The notes under the pieces: model-generated
What the model saw: the letters and a program-made list of their open reading frames with translations, nothing else
What the model was told of the DNA's origin: nothing
Databases searched by the model: none
In this document: one piece after another, positions 1 through 9,087 of the stretch
Numbering within the stretch: position 1 is the stretch's first letter
How the letters are laid out: each line of letters starts with the position of its first letter
Source of the DNA: an uncultured Desulfobacter sp.
GTDB lineage: Bacteria; Desulfobacterota; Desulfobacteria; Desulfobacterales; Desulfobacteraceae
NCBI RefSeq assembly: GCF_963666675.1
Contig: NZ_OY762929.1
Coordinates: 1,054,001 to 1,118,000 of the forward strand
DNA length: 64,000 bases
Direction of reading: 5' to 3'
Position numbers and translations under genes: made by a program

Positions 1-36
1 CCGTAAGCAATAACTATTCATGATAGAGGTAAACAT

Positions 37-2436
37 ATGAGTGATGATTCCAGACCCATTACCCCCGAGATTGTATCAGAGGAAGACGAGGGAAATGAAA
101 ATAAAGGCGGACTGATTACCCAGAGCACGAAGCCTAAATTTTTATACCTTGTTCCCATAACCGGACGACCCCATCTGCCCGCACAGGTCCAGCCTTTATT
201 TGTCAGTAAAAAGCGCTGGGAGGAGACTCTGGCCAAGTCCGCCAAGGAGAATCAGGGCCTTTTAGGGCTGTGCTATTTCAGTGAAGTTAAGGGGAAATAT
301 GTGTACAAAGAAGATTTCCCCAAAGTTGGGTGTGTGGTGCGCATGCTCAATGTCCAGGAAGTGGAGGGTAATCTGCAGTTCATTGCCCAGGGTCTTGAAC
401 GGTTTAAAATTAAAAAGTTCTTGTCTGACAAACCGCCGTTTGTGGCCGAAGTGGAGTACCCCACTGAACCCGAGGAAGACGAGGATAAGGTCAAGGCCTA
501 TGCCATCTCCATTATTTCAAACATCAAGCAGCTTTTATCTTTGAATCCGTTGTATTCAGAAGAGCTTAAGCAATATCTGAATCGGTTTTCACCGGACCAG
601 CCCTCTCCGTTGACCGATTTTGCCGCCGGCATTACCACGGCGTCCGGGGATGATCTGCAGGATATTCTTGAAACAGAATCCATCCTGGACCGGATGAAAA
701 AGGTGATGATGCTGCTGCAAAAAGAGATCGAGATTGCCAAGCTACAGACACAAATCCAAAAGGACATCAACACCAAAGTCGATGACAATAAGCGAAAGTT
801 CTTTCTTCGGGAGCAGCTCAAGGCCATCCAGAAGGAGCTTGGCGTCCAGAAAGACGATAAAACCTCTGATGTGGATAAATTCAAAGAACGGTTTGCCGAA
901 CTTGAACCGCCCGAGCACGTCGTCAAACGGTTTGACGAGGAAATTGAAAAATTGTCCGTGCTGGAAACCGGATCATCGGAGTACGGCGTGACCCGCAACT
1001 ATCTGGACTGGGTCACCTCCTTTCCCTGGGGTGTCTATTCCGAAGACAATATTGACATTGAGCGGGCGGAAAAGGTTCTGGACCGGGACCATGCAGGCCT
1101 CTCCGATGTCAAGGAACGGATCATCGAGTTCTTTGCCGCAGGCGTGTATAAAAAGGATATTTCCGGGTCCATCATTTTGTTTGTGGGCCCCCCCGGTGTG
1201 GGTAAAACCTCCATCGGCAAGTCCATTGCCGAAGCCCTGGGACGAAAATTTTATCGCTTTTCTCTGGGCGGCATGCGTGACGAGGCCGAGATCAAAGGCC
1301 ATCGGCGCACCTACGTAGGGGCGTTGCCGGGCAAACTGGTTCAGGCCTTGAAAGATACGGCCGTGGCCAATCCGGTAATCATGCTTGATGAGGTGGATAA
1401 GATCGGTGCATCCTACCAGGGAGATCCTGCGTCGGCATTGCTTGAAGTCCTTGATCCCGAGCAGAATGGAGAGTTTTTGGACCATTACCTGGACCTTCGC
1501 ATTGATCTGTCCAAGGTACTGTTCATCTGCACGGCCAATACCCTGGATACCATCCCCGGGCCTTTGTTGGACCGTATGGACATGATTAAACTCAGCGGCT
1601 ATATCACGTCTGAAAAGTTGGAGATCGCAAGAAAGCACCTGTGGCCGAGACTTTTGAAGCGAAATAACCTTACGGGCTCCATCATCACCATCACCGACCC
1701 CACCATCCGGCATCTCATTGAAGGCTATGCCCGGGAAGCCGGGGTGCGTAATCTTGAAAAGCTTTTAAATAAGATCATACGCAAAAGTATTGTCAAAATT
1801 CTAAAGGATAAAGAGGAGAAGATCCAGATCAATATCAAATCCCTGGAGGATCTGCTCGGCCCGCCTGCGTTCACGCCTGAAAAACAGATGACCGGGGTGG
1901 GGATTGTGACCGGTCTTGCCTGGACTGCCATGGGCGGGGCCACCTTATCCATAGAGACGGTGAAGGTGCATGGAAAAGGTCCCGGCTTCAAGCTGACCGG
2001 AAAGCTTGGTGATGTGATGCAGGAGTCTGCTTCCATAGCGCTCTCCCATATCCGTTCTTCGTCAAAAAGTTACGGTATTGAAGATGATTATTTTGATGAG
2101 GCATTTGTCCATATCCATGTCCCCGAGGGGGCCACGCCCAAGGACGGACCCAGTGCCGGCGTTACCATTGCCACCGCCATTGTCTCCATGGCGTCGGGGC
2201 GCCAGATTAAGCGGCCTTTGGCCATGACCGGGGAACTGACACTTACCGGCGATGTTCTGCCCGTGGGCGGGATCAAAGAAAAGATCATTGCCGCCCGGCG
2301 GGTGGGTATCAAAGAGATTATCCTGCCCCATGGCTGTAGCAGTGATTTTAAGAAACTGCCCGAGCATATTAAGGAGGGCATCGAATTTCATTTTGTGAAA
2401 AAATATAAAGAGGTCTACAAAATAGTGTTTGGTTAA
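37..2436 (+). CDS. lon: ATP-dependent Lon protease
   Basis: A 799-residue protein of usual Lon length. The order is an N-terminal substrate-binding LON domain (about residues 30-230), a coiled-coil linker, an AAA+ module with Walker A GPPGVGKT near residue 384 and Walker B around VIMLDEVDK near 447, and a C-terminal Ser-Lys protease domain with DGPSAG (catalytic Ser706) and GGIKEK (Lys747). It degrades misfolded and regulatory proteins in the cytoplasm, using ATP. The start is supported by an AGAGG ribosome site seven bases upstream. It is followed by its own terminator and then by dnaK in the same direction, so two protein-quality-control genes lie side by side but are probably separate transcripts. 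Confidence 0.97.
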   Translation: MSDDSRPITPEIVSEEDEGNENKGGLITQSTKPKFLYLVPITGRPHLPAQVQPLFVSKKRWEETLAKSAKENQGLLGLCYFSEVKGKYVYKEDFPKVGCVVRMLNVQEVEGNLQFIAQGLERFKIKKFLSDKPPFVAEVEYPTEPEEDEDKVKAYAISIISNIKQLLSLNPLYSEELKQYLNRFSPDQPSPLTDFAAGITTASGDDLQDILETESILDRMKKVMMLLQKEIEIAKLQTQIQKDINTKVDDNKRKFFLREQLKAIQKELGVQKDDKTSDVDKFKERFAELEPPEHVVKRFDEEIEKLSVLETGSSEYGVTRNYLDWVTSFPWGVYSEDNIDIERAEKVLDRDHAGLSDVKERIIEFFAAGVYKKDISGSIILFVGPPGVGKTSIGKSIAEALGRKFYRFSLGGMRDEAEIKGHRRTYVGALPGKLVQALKDTAVANPVIMLDEVDKIGASYQGDPASALLEVLDPEQNGEFLDHYLDLRIDLSKVLFICTANTLDTIPGPLLDRMDMIKLSGYITSEKLEIARKHLWPRLLKRNNLTGSIITITDPTIRHLIEGYAREAGVRNLEKLLNKIIRKSIVKILKDKEEKIQINIKSLEDLLGPPAFTPEKQMTGVGIVTGLAWTAMGGATLSIETVKVHGKGPGFKLTGKLGDVMQESASIALSHIRSSSKSYGIEDDYFDEAFVHIHVPEGATPKDGPSAGVTIATAIVSMASGRQIKRPLAMTGELTLTGDVLPVGGIKEKIIAARRVGIKEIILPHGCSSDFKKLPEHIKEGIEFHFVKKYKEVYKIVFG

Positions 2437-2460
2437 ACACTGTTTGAAGGACTGATACGC

Positions 2461-2508
2461 GTGCCGTCCAAGCGTCCTTTCAAGGATGTGGGCGGCACTT
2501 TCTTTTTT
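2461..2508 (+). terminator. Rho-independent terminator after lon
   Basis: A long imperfect stem starts with GTGCCG at 2461 and closes with CGGCAC ending at 2497; an inner stem pairs CCTT with AAGG. A T-rich run (TTTCTTTTTT) follows. It lies 25 bases after the lon stop codon. Confidence 0.75.
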
Positions 2509-2590
2509 GGGGAAGGGCATTCCCCTTTCACAGCCTGCCTTCTGTGTTCCATGGTTAAACAAGTTGCTCAAGTGGTCCTGTGGGATTATA

Positions 2591-2640
2591 TATATTTGCA
2601 TTATTTTAAAATTTAAAATGAAAAAAGTAATGCAAATATA
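2591..2640. promoter_or_regulatory. 13-bp perfect inverted repeat abutting the dnaK -35 element
   Basis: TATATTTGCATTA (2591-2603) and its exact complement TAATGCAAATATA (2628-2640) flank a 24-bp A+T-rich spacer. The right arm ends one base before the TTGACA box of the dnaK promoter. The position suggests a repressor or activator operator; it is not a CIRCE element. A cruciform or loop-forming role is equally possible. The arm sequence TGCAAATATA occurs again at 5752-5761 upstream of metK. Confidence 0.45.
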
Positions 2641-2641
2641 A

Positions 2642-2669
2642 TTGACATGTGCTTATCCTGTCATACATT
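2642..2669 (+). promoter_or_regulatory. Sigma-70-type promoter of dnaK
   Basis: TTGACA at 2642-2647, a 16-bp spacer and TACATT at 2664-2669. It lies about 37 bases upstream of the dnaK start. The -35 box matches the consensus exactly, and the -10 box is moderate. Confidence 0.5.
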
Positions 2670-2705
2670 TATCTCGTCAACAACAAAACCAGTGGAGGTA
2701 AACAC

Positions 2706-4595
2706 ATGAGCCATATCATCGGGATCGATTTGGGAACCACAAATTCCTGCGTATCCATACTTGAAAACAACAAACCCATCGTTATTACCAACCCCGAAGG
2801 GGGAAGAACCACGCCGTCGGTTGTGGCGGTAACCCAAGGCGGTGAGCGTCTGGTGGGCCAGGCGGCCCGACGCCAGGCCGTCACCAACCCTGAAAACACC
2901 GTGTTCGGGGTAAAGCGTTTAATCGGCAGGCAGTTTGACTCCCCTGAAGTGCAGGCGGATGTCGGTGTTCTGCCATATAAAATTAGGAAGGCTTCCGGCG
3001 GCGGGGTATCCGTTGAAATGAACGGCAAAGCGCACACCCCGGCGGAAATTTCCTCATTTATTCTGGCCAATATTAAAAAAACAGCCGAAGAATACCTCGG
3101 GGAAAAGGTCACGGATGCGGTAATCACTGTTCCGGCCTATTTTAACGACAGTCAGCGTCAGGCCACAAAGGATGCAGGGAAAATCGCAGGGCTCAACGTA
3201 CTGCGCATCATTAACGAGCCCACAGCCGCCTCGCTTGCCTTTGGGCTGGATAAAAAGGATGAAGAGAAAATTGCCGTATTTGACCTTGGGGGCGGCACCT
3301 TTGATATCTCCATTCTGGAACTGGGCGGCGGTGTCTTTGAGGTTAAATTCACCAACGGCGATACCCATCTTGGCGGCGAGGATTTTGACCTGCAGATCGT
3401 CAACTATCTGGCCGATGAGTTCAAGCGAGAACAGGGCATTGATATTAGAAACGATGCCATGGCGCTCCAGCGGCTCAAAGAGGCGGCGGAAAAAGCAAAA
3501 CAAGAGCTGTCCACCGCGTTGGAAACAGAGATTAATCTGCCCTTTATCACCGCAGATGCGTCCGGTCCCAAGCATTTGAATATCAAAATGGGACGTGCCA
3601 AACTTGAAAGTCTGGTGACGGAACTGCTCGACCGGCTGGAAGGTCCGTGTGCCACAGCCGTCAAGGATGCAGGTTTTCAGTTTTCCGACATCAACCGTGT
3701 GATCCTTGTGGGCGGCATGACCCGGATGCCGGCGGTTCAGGCCAGGGTGGAAAAGATATTTGGCCGAGCTGCGGACAAGGGGGTAAACCCGGATGAAGTG
3801 GTCTCATTGGGTGCCGCGATCCAGGGGGGGATTCTCAAGGGGGATCTGGAGGATGTTCTGTTGCTGGATGTTACACCGCTTTCCCTGGGAATCGAGACTT
3901 TAGGCGGGGTGATGACCCGCCTGATCGACAAAAATACCACGATTCCGGCAAAGAAAAGTGAAGTGTTTTCCACAGCCGAAGACAATCAGCCTGCCGTTAC
4001 CATACATGTACTCCAGGGTGAACGGGAGATGGCCTCCGACAATAAACTGCTGGGTCAATTTGAATTGACCGGTATTGCCCCGGCACCCAGGGGAACGCCC
4101 CAGATTGAAGTGACCTTTGATATTGATGCAGACGGTATTGTCAATGTGTCGGCCAAAGATAAGGCAACGGGTAAGGCCCAGTCCATCCGCATCACAGCCT
4201 CGTCGGGTCTCTCCAAAGCGGAGATTGATGCCCTGGTGAACGATGCCAGGCGCCATGAACAAGAGGATCGGATGAAAAAAAATCTGGTCACCGCCCGAAA
4301 CCAGGCGGATCACTTGATCTACCAGACCGAAAAGATCATGGCCGATGCCCAGGCACCTGTGGACCCGGATACTAAAAATCGCCTGGAAAGTCTGGTCAAC
4401 GATCTAAAAGAGGCGGTCGCATCTGATGATGTGAACCGGATCAACACCGCTGCCGAACGCTTGAATCAGGTCCTGCAGGCCATGAGCCAGGCCGCCCAGA
4501 CCCATGATCCGTCTTCGGGCCAGGCCGGAGCTGCCGGTAAAACAGCATCGGATGATGATGACATTGTTGATGCTGAATTCTCAGAAGTGGCCTGA
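2706..4595 (+). CDS. dnaK: Hsp70 chaperone DnaK
   Basis: A 629-residue Hsp70. The N-terminal ATPase domain opens with IGIDLGTTNSC and carries the AVFDLGGGTFDIS phosphate loop; the substrate-binding domain has DVTPLSLGIETLGG; the C-terminal lid ends in an acidic tail (DDDDIVDAEF) typical of DnaK. It binds exposed hydrophobic peptide in the cytoplasm with DnaJ and GrpE as partners; neither partner gene is adjacent, which is a little unusual. The open frame extends 19 codons upstream, but the ATG at 2706 follows a strong GGAGGT site at 2694-2699 and begins exactly at the conserved Hsp70 N-terminus. Confidence 0.97.
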   Translation: MSHIIGIDLGTTNSCVSILENNKPIVITNPEGGRTTPSVVAVTQGGERLVGQAARRQAVTNPENTVFGVKRLIGRQFDSPEVQADVGVLPYKIRKASGGGVSVEMNGKAHTPAEISSFILANIKKTAEEYLGEKVTDAVITVPAYFNDSQRQATKDAGKIAGLNVLRIINEPTAASLAFGLDKKDEEKIAVFDLGGGTFDISILELGGGVFEVKFTNGDTHLGGEDFDLQIVNYLADEFKREQGIDIRNDAMALQRLKEAAEKAKQELSTALETEINLPFITADASGPKHLNIKMGRAKLESLVTELLDRLEGPCATAVKDAGFQFSDINRVILVGGMTRMPAVQARVEKIFGRAADKGVNPDEVVSLGAAIQGGILKGDLEDVLLLDVTPLSLGIETLGGVMTRLIDKNTTIPAKKSEVFSTAEDNQPAVTIHVLQGEREMASDNKLLGQFELTGIAPAPRGTPQIEVTFDIDADGIVNVSAKDKATGKAQSIRITASSGLSKAEIDALVNDARRHEQEDRMKKNLVTARNQADHLIYQTEKIMADAQAPVDPDTKNRLESLVNDLKEAVASDDVNRINTAAERLNQVLQAMSQAAQTHDPSSGQAGAAGKTASDDDDIVDAEFSEVA

Positions 4596-4610
4596 CCCTT
4601 ATTTTAACCC

Positions 4611-4648
4611 ATCTTCACCCGATCCCCGCCGGGGGATCGGGTGAAGAT
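4611..4648. terminator. Bidirectional hairpin between dnaK and the convergent kinase gene
   Basis: A perfect 17-bp stem, ATCTTCACCCGATCCCC (4611-4627) and its complement (4632-4648), with a four-base loop. It lies between two convergent genes. There is no strong T-run on either side, so termination may need help from the extended stem. Confidence 0.65.
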
Positions 4649-4683
4649 TCTATATATTGTCTGCCGTCATGTCGGTGGGAATG

Positions 4684-5661
4684 TTATACTGTTATCGCCG
4701 CCCTGATCTTTACCCACACCTGTTCGGGGATTTGGGCACCCATCACCTGGCACACCTCGTATCCGCACATGGAACCTAACCGGCCGCTTTGTTCAATGGA
4801 AAGGCCATTGGCAATGCCGTATAAAAAGCCTGCGGCCCAAAGATCTCCTGCGCCTGTGGTGTCCACCGGTGCATTGCCTTTTATGGGCTCAATGCGGGTA
4901 ATGGTATTTTCATGGGAGACATAACTGCCCCGGCTTCCCACCTTTAAAACGGCATAGGCAACGTCAGCAGACAGCTTTTCAATGGCAGCATTTTCATCTG
5001 ATTCCCCGGTGTATGCCTTTGCTTCGTCTTCGTTGGCTATGAGGATATCCACATATTCCTTGATCAAATCCGCCAGGATATCTTTGGAGGCATTCACCAC
5101 CTCAAAGCTTGCCAGATCCAGGGCCACCAGGGCACCGGCCTCTTTTGCCGCTTTGACCGAAGCCATCATCAGGTCGCGGTTAAACAATAGATACCCTTCC
5201 ACAAGGGCGATGGCTGAATCCGCAAACATCTGACTTGTCACGCCGGCAGGGTCCAGCAGGCTTGAGGCGCCAAGGTCCGTGAACATGGAACGCTGGGCAT
5301 CGGGCGTTACGATGGACAGCACCTTGCCCGTGGGGGTATCAAATGTGGTCAGCATGGGCTCCACCCGGCATTCCCGGACCTCTTTTTCAAAAATAGTTCC
5401 GTATTCATCTTTGCCCCGGGCCCCGATAAACCTGGCGGCTCCCCCAAGTTTGCCCACGCCAAGGATGGTATTGCAGGCCGCGCCACCGGGTATAATCACC
5501 GGGACCTGGGATGAGGCGGATATGATCTGCTGCTGCTCATCTGCGGTTACATAGGTCATTCCGCCTTTTTCTTTGTTAAGCTTTTGTAAGAATTCATCGG
5601 TTTCATTAATCAGAACGTCCACCAAAGCAGAGCCGATTCCGGTGATGGTATTAGAAGGCAT
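4684..5661 (-). CDS. PfkB-family kinase, probably adenosine kinase
   Basis: A 325-residue ribokinase/PfkB-family protein. The glycine-rich start is TGIGSALVDVLI, the internal PfkB signature is IPGGAACNTILGVGKLGG, and the C-terminal catalytic signature is DTTGAGDLWAAGFLYG, containing the usual base Asp. PfkB enzymes phosphorylate sugars or nucleosides. The neighbours metK and ahcY generate adenosine from S-adenosylhomocysteine, so recycling of adenosine to AMP is the likely role (inference; a sugar kinase cannot be excluded). A longer frame reaches 5733, but the ATG at 5661 has an AGGAG site and matches the family N-terminus. It is divergent from metK. Confidence 0.82.
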   Translation of the reverse strand: MPSNTITGIGSALVDVLINETDEFLQKLNKEKGGMTYVTADEQQQIISASSQVPVIIPGGAACNTILGVGKLGGAARFIGARGKDEYGTIFEKEVRECRVEPMLTTFDTPTGKVLSIVTPDAQRSMFTDLGASSLLDPAGVTSQMFADSAIALVEGYLLFNRDLMMASVKAAKEAGALVALDLASFEVVNASKDILADLIKEYVDILIANEDEAKAYTGESDENAAIEKLSADVAYAVLKVGSRGSYVSHENTITRIEPIKGNAPVDTTGAGDLWAAGFLYGIANGLSIEQSGRLGSMCGYEVCQVMGAQIPEQVWVKIRAAITV

Positions 5662-5790
5662 GCGATATCTCCTGTTATGGATAATTGTTTTAAAAATGAT
5701 GGTTATCATCAAAAAGTCCGGCCTGCTTGTCAAGGGATTTTGTGAAATTTATGCAAATATACAGATATCTTGATATATTTTTATGGGCCA

Positions 5791-5825
5791 TTGACAAAGA
5801 CGAGGATAAGTGTCATTAATATAAC
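5791..5825 (+). promoter_or_regulatory. Probable metK promoter
   Basis: TTGACA at 5791-5796 is followed by possible -10 boxes ATTAAT (5815-5820, 18-bp spacer) or TATAAC (5820-5825). The leader to the metK ATG is about 140 bases. I see no recognisable SAM riboswitch in it. TGCAAATATA at 5752-5761 repeats the arm of the inverted repeat next to the dnaK promoter. Confidence 0.4.
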
Positions 5826-5970
5826 GTTTTTTGATTTTCCCGCATTGGTTTTATTCGATTTGAAATTCCAATTATTGCAGCGCAGGAGCTGGGAAATCTT
5901 AAATAAACGAAATGCGTATGCACAATTAAATCACCAATAATTCACCCCATATCAAGCGCAAGGAGATATT

Positions 5971-7143
5971 ATGTCAGAAGACAAATCTTTTCTGTTTACT
6001 TCCGAATCTGTAACCGAAGGTCACCCTGACAAGGTGGCGGATGCCATTTCAGACAGCATTCTTGATGCCATTATGACCGAGGACAAAAAATGTCGCGTGG
6101 CCTGTGAGACACTTGTTACAACAGGACTTGCCATGGTGGCCGGAGAAATTACAACCGATTGCTATGTGGATATTCCCGAAGTGGTCAGGCAGACCATCAG
6201 AGATATCGGCTATAACTCATCCAATATGGGCTTTGACTGGAAAACCTGTTCGGTTATTACCAGTATCGATCAGCAGAGCGCCGACATTGCCCAGGGGGTA
6301 AATGAAGGCGACGGCCTGTTTAAAGAGCAGGGAGCCGGTGACCAGGGCCTGATGTTCGGTTATGCCTCCAATGAGACCGAAGAACTGATGCCCATGCCCA
6401 TCATCTATGCCCATAAACTGACCAGGCGGTTGACCCAGGTTCGCAAGAACGGCGCCCTTGATTTTCTGCGTCCCGACGGAAAATCACAGGTCAGTATCGA
6501 ATATGTGGACGGCGTGCCCACGCGGGTTGACACCGTGGTGGTCTCCACCCAGCACTCACCGGACATTTCCTATGAGGATCTTAAGGCGGCCGTAATCAAA
6601 GACGTTATAAAAAAGGTAATTCCCGGGGAGATGATGGACGGTGACACCCGGTTTTTCATCAATCCCACCGGCCGTTTTGTTGTGGGCGGTCCCATGGGCG
6701 ACTGTGGTGTGACCGGCCGTAAAATTATCGTAGATACCTATGGCGGCCAGGGCAGCCACGGCGGCGGCTGTTTTTCCGGGAAAGACCCCTCCAAGGTTGA
6801 CCGTTCCGCCTCTTACATGGGCCGGTATGTGGCCAAAAATTTGGTGGCCGCAGGCCTTGCCGACAAATGCGAAGTACAGATCGCCTATGCCATTGGCGTG
6901 GCTGAACCTGTATCCATGATGGTGGATTTCATGGGGACCGGAAAGATTTCCGAATCAAAAGCGTGTGACATTGTCAGGGAAGTGTTCGATCTGCGTCCGG
7001 CAGGCATTATCACTGAACTGGACCTGCTGCGTCCCATCTATAGAAAAACATCAGCCTACGGGCACTTTGGACGCAAAGACCCTGATTTCTATTGGGAAAG
7101 AACCATTAAGGCCGACCAGATCAGATCCCTTGCAGGGTTATAA
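5971..7143 (+). CDS. metK: S-adenosylmethionine synthetase
   Basis: A 390-residue methionine adenosyltransferase that makes SAM from methionine and ATP in the cytoplasm. Family hallmarks are present: GHPDK at residues 17-21, GAGDQGLMFGYA near residue 120 and GGGCFSGKDPSKVDRS near residue 264. The length is normal. The AAGGAG site seven bases before ATG supports the start. ahcY follows after 21 bases, so the two are very likely co-transcribed, pairing production of the methyl donor with removal of its spent form. Confidence 0.97.
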   Translation: MSEDKSFLFTSESVTEGHPDKVADAISDSILDAIMTEDKKCRVACETLVTTGLAMVAGEITTDCYVDIPEVVRQTIRDIGYNSSNMGFDWKTCSVITSIDQQSADIAQGVNEGDGLFKEQGAGDQGLMFGYASNETEELMPMPIIYAHKLTRRLTQVRKNGALDFLRPDGKSQVSIEYVDGVPTRVDTVVVSTQHSPDISYEDLKAAVIKDVIKKVIPGEMMDGDTRFFINPTGRFVVGGPMGDCGVTGRKIIVDTYGGQGSHGGGCFSGKDPSKVDRSASYMGRYVAKNLVAAGLADKCEVQIAYAIGVAEPVSMMVDFMGTGKISESKACDIVREVFDLRPAGIITELDLLRPIYRKTSAYGHFGRKDPDFYWERTIKADQIRSLAGL

Positions 7144-7164
7144 TTTAAAAGAGAAGGAGTTTTT

Positions 7165-8607
7165 ATGAGTCAGAAAGAAGATAAGGAATGTATGAAATTG
7201 GACCTGTCTTTGCCCTATAAGGTCAAGGATATTGGTCTGGCCGAAGACGGACACAAAGACATGCAGCTGTCGGAAAAGGAAATGCCCGGCCTGATGGCGA
7301 TTCGGGAAAAATACGGTGAGGAAAAACCGCTGAAGGGCTTAAAAATCATGGGCAGTCTGCACATGACCATCCAGACAGCGATGCTCATTGATACCTTGTA
7401 TGAACTGGGTGCGGATCTGCGCTGGGCCACATGCAATATCTTTTCCACCCAGGATCATGCGGCTGCCGCCATTGCAGACAAGGGCACTGCTGCCGTCTTT
7501 GCATGGAAGGGTGAAACCATTGAAGAGTTCTGGTGGTGTACGGAACAGGCCCTGACCTGGCCGGACGGCTCCGGGCCGGATCTGATCGTGGACGACGGTG
7601 GCGATGCCACCTTGTTTGTTCACCAGGGTGTTAAGGCGGAAAAAGATCCCTCCATTTTTGATGCTGAAGTGGGCAGCATTGATGAGCGTTGCCTCATGGA
7701 CCGGCTGAAGGTCAGTTATGAGCACGATAAACAGCGCTGGACAAATATTGCCAAAAAGATTCGCGGCGTATCCGAGGAAACCACCACCGGTGTCCATCGG
7801 CTGTACCACCTTGCTGCTGCCGGGGAGCTTCTGTTTCCGGCCATCAACGTTAATGATTCCGTTACCAAGTCCAAATTTGACAACCTTTATGGTTGCCGGG
7901 AATCTCTGGCCGACGGTATCAAACGTGCCACCGACGTGATGCTTGCTGGTAAAACCGTGGTCGTGGCCGGCTACGGTGACGTGGGCAAAGGCTGTGCCGA
8001 TTCCATGAAAGGGTATGGTGCCATCGTACTGATCACCGAGATCGATCCCATCTGCGCACTTCAAGCCGCCATGGAGGGTTATGAAGTGGTCACCATGGAT
8101 GAGGCGGCAACCCGGGGCGATATTTTTGTTACCGCCACCGGTAATTACCATGTCATCACCGGTGAGCACATTGCACAGATGAAAGATGAGTCCATCATCT
8201 GCAATATCGGCCATTTTGACAGCGAGATCGAAATGAGTTTTCTGGATAATCATCCCAACGCTGAAAAGATTACGGTTAAACCCCAGGTGGACAAGTGGAC
8301 CCTGCCGTCGGGCCGTTCGGTTATTGTTCTGGCCGAGGGCCGTCTGGTCAATCTTGGCTGTGCCACAGGTCATCCCAGTTTTGTTATGAGCAACAGCTTT
8401 TCAAACCAGACCCTGGCCCAGATCAAACTGGCCCATGAAGATCTGGAGAAAAAAGTATATACCCTGCCCAAGGAACTGGATGAGGAAGTGGCAAGGTTGC
8501 ACTTGAAAAACCTTTCCGTCAACCTGACCCAACTGACCCAGGAACAGGCCGATTATATTGGTGTGCCTGTTAATGGTCCGTTTAAGCCGGATCATTACAG
8601 ATACTAA
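7165..8607 (+). CDS. ahcY: Adenosylhomocysteinase
   Basis: A 480-residue S-adenosylhomocysteine hydrolase that splits SAH into adenosine and homocysteine, relieving product inhibition of methyltransferases. The NAD-binding motif GYGDVGKG lies near residue 270, the second glycine-rich and cofactor region (ATGNYHVITGEH) follows, and the protein ends with the family tail KPDHYRY that completes the neighbouring subunit's site. AAGGAG precedes the ATG. With metK upstream and a probable adenosine kinase divergent, the locus covers most of the SAM cycle. Confidence 0.97.
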   Translation: MSQKEDKECMKLDLSLPYKVKDIGLAEDGHKDMQLSEKEMPGLMAIREKYGEEKPLKGLKIMGSLHMTIQTAMLIDTLYELGADLRWATCNIFSTQDHAAAAIADKGTAAVFAWKGETIEEFWWCTEQALTWPDGSGPDLIVDDGGDATLFVHQGVKAEKDPSIFDAEVGSIDERCLMDRLKVSYEHDKQRWTNIAKKIRGVSEETTTGVHRLYHLAAAGELLFPAINVNDSVTKSKFDNLYGCRESLADGIKRATDVMLAGKTVVVAGYGDVGKGCADSMKGYGAIVLITEIDPICALQAAMEGYEVVTMDEAATRGDIFVTATGNYHVITGEHIAQMKDESIICNIGHFDSEIEMSFLDNHPNAEKITVKPQVDKWTLPSGRSVIVLAEGRLVNLGCATGHPSFVMSNSFSNQTLAQIKLAHEDLEKKVYTLPKELDEEVARLHLKNLSVNLTQLTQEQADYIGVPVNGPFKPDHYRY

Positions 8608-8631
8608 CCTGTCCTCTCCGGAAGTAGTCTG

Positions 8632-8665
8632 AAAAAGGCGGTCTTTGCAAAAGGACCGCCTTTTT
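8632..8665 (+). terminator. Terminator of the metK-ahcY unit
   Basis: A 12-bp stem, AAAAAGGCGGTC (8632-8643) with GACCGCCTTTTT (8654-8665), ending in a T-run. It lies 25 bases past the ahcY stop. Confidence 0.85.
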
Positions 8666-8686
8666 GCGTGTTCAAATGTACTTGTT

Positions 8687-8799
8687 GGGATGGCGGCTGC
8701 CGTCGGCCATTGTAGGGGCAGGTCACCGTGGTTGCCCTAACGAGGATAACCACAGAGGGATTGCCCCTACAAAAGATGGCCGATCTTATGATTAAACCC
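8687..8799 (-). repeat. Repeat A copy 1 (MITE-like)
   Basis: Reverse-oriented copy of a ~112-bp imperfect palindrome found seven times in the window. The core reads TCGGCCATTGTAGGGGC at one end and the complement-like GATGGCCGATCTTATGA at the other. The outer 14 bases of the left end have drifted. Flanking octamers are TACTTGTT (8679-8686) and TGCTTGTT (8800-8807), matching at seven of eight positions, as a target duplication would. Confidence 0.8.
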
Positions 8800-8926
8800 T
8801 GCTTGTTGATTGGCAGTTCATAAAAATAAACTAACCGTAACTGTGCGATTCAAGAAAGTGAATTCTGTTTTTAGTCTTTATTATCAAGGCTTTATGATTT
8901 TTTGGCTGGTGGTGTGGTTAATGGAT

Positions 8927-8942
8927 GTTCAAAATTTTGAAC
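8927..8942. promoter_or_regulatory. 16-bp perfect palindrome, possible enhancer site
   Basis: GTTCAAAATTTTGAAC is a complete palindrome about 145-160 bases upstream of the predicted start of the sigma-54-driven RNA. That distance fits an upstream activator site for a bacterial enhancer-binding protein. This is inference only; A+T-rich palindromes also occur by chance. Confidence 0.35.
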
Positions 8943-9011
8943 TTTTTCATTGATTAAACGCGTGGAAAGGGAGGGTGTCGGCTGTATGAAAATGGGCTTG
9001 TTGTTATTATG

Positions 9012-9037
9012 ATCAATAAAAACAATGTTTTATTGAT
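9012..9037. promoter_or_regulatory. 10-bp inverted repeat upstream of the sigma-54 promoter
   Basis: ATCAATAAAA (9012-9021) and TTTTATTGAT (9028-9037) are exact complements with a six-base spacer. They lie about 50-75 bases before the predicted transcription start. This could be an activator or IHF-type site, or a terminator-like hairpin ending in T-run TTTTTT at 9037-9042. Confidence 0.4.
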
Positions 9038-9061
9038 TTTTTAAGGGGCTCTTTGGGCGGT

Positions 9062-9077
9062 TGGCACATCATTTGCT
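9062..9077 (+). promoter_or_regulatory. Sigma-54 (RpoN) promoter, near-consensus
   Basis: TGGCAC (9062-9067), five bases, then TTGCT (9073-9077). The GG and GC dinucleotides are separated by exactly ten bases, as RpoN promoters require, and both boxes match consensus. Transcription should start near 9087-9088. No open reading frame lies between here and the hairpin at 9130, so the promoter appears to drive an untranslated RNA. Confidence 0.75.
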
Positions 9078-9087
9078 ATATAGTATT

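Noticed and set aside
973..1713. Long minus-strand frame inside lon
   Set aside because: It is a shadow of the lon coding frame, with no ribosome site and a composition set by the opposite strand. The same applies to large antisense frames in ahcY, etfA, gmd and korA.
5826..5970. Possible SAM or SAH riboswitch in the metK leader
   Set aside because: The leader is about 140 bases, but I could not fold it into a known SAM or SAH aptamer core, and there is no terminator/anti-terminator pair. ahcY follows metK by only 21 bases, leaving no room for its own riboswitch.
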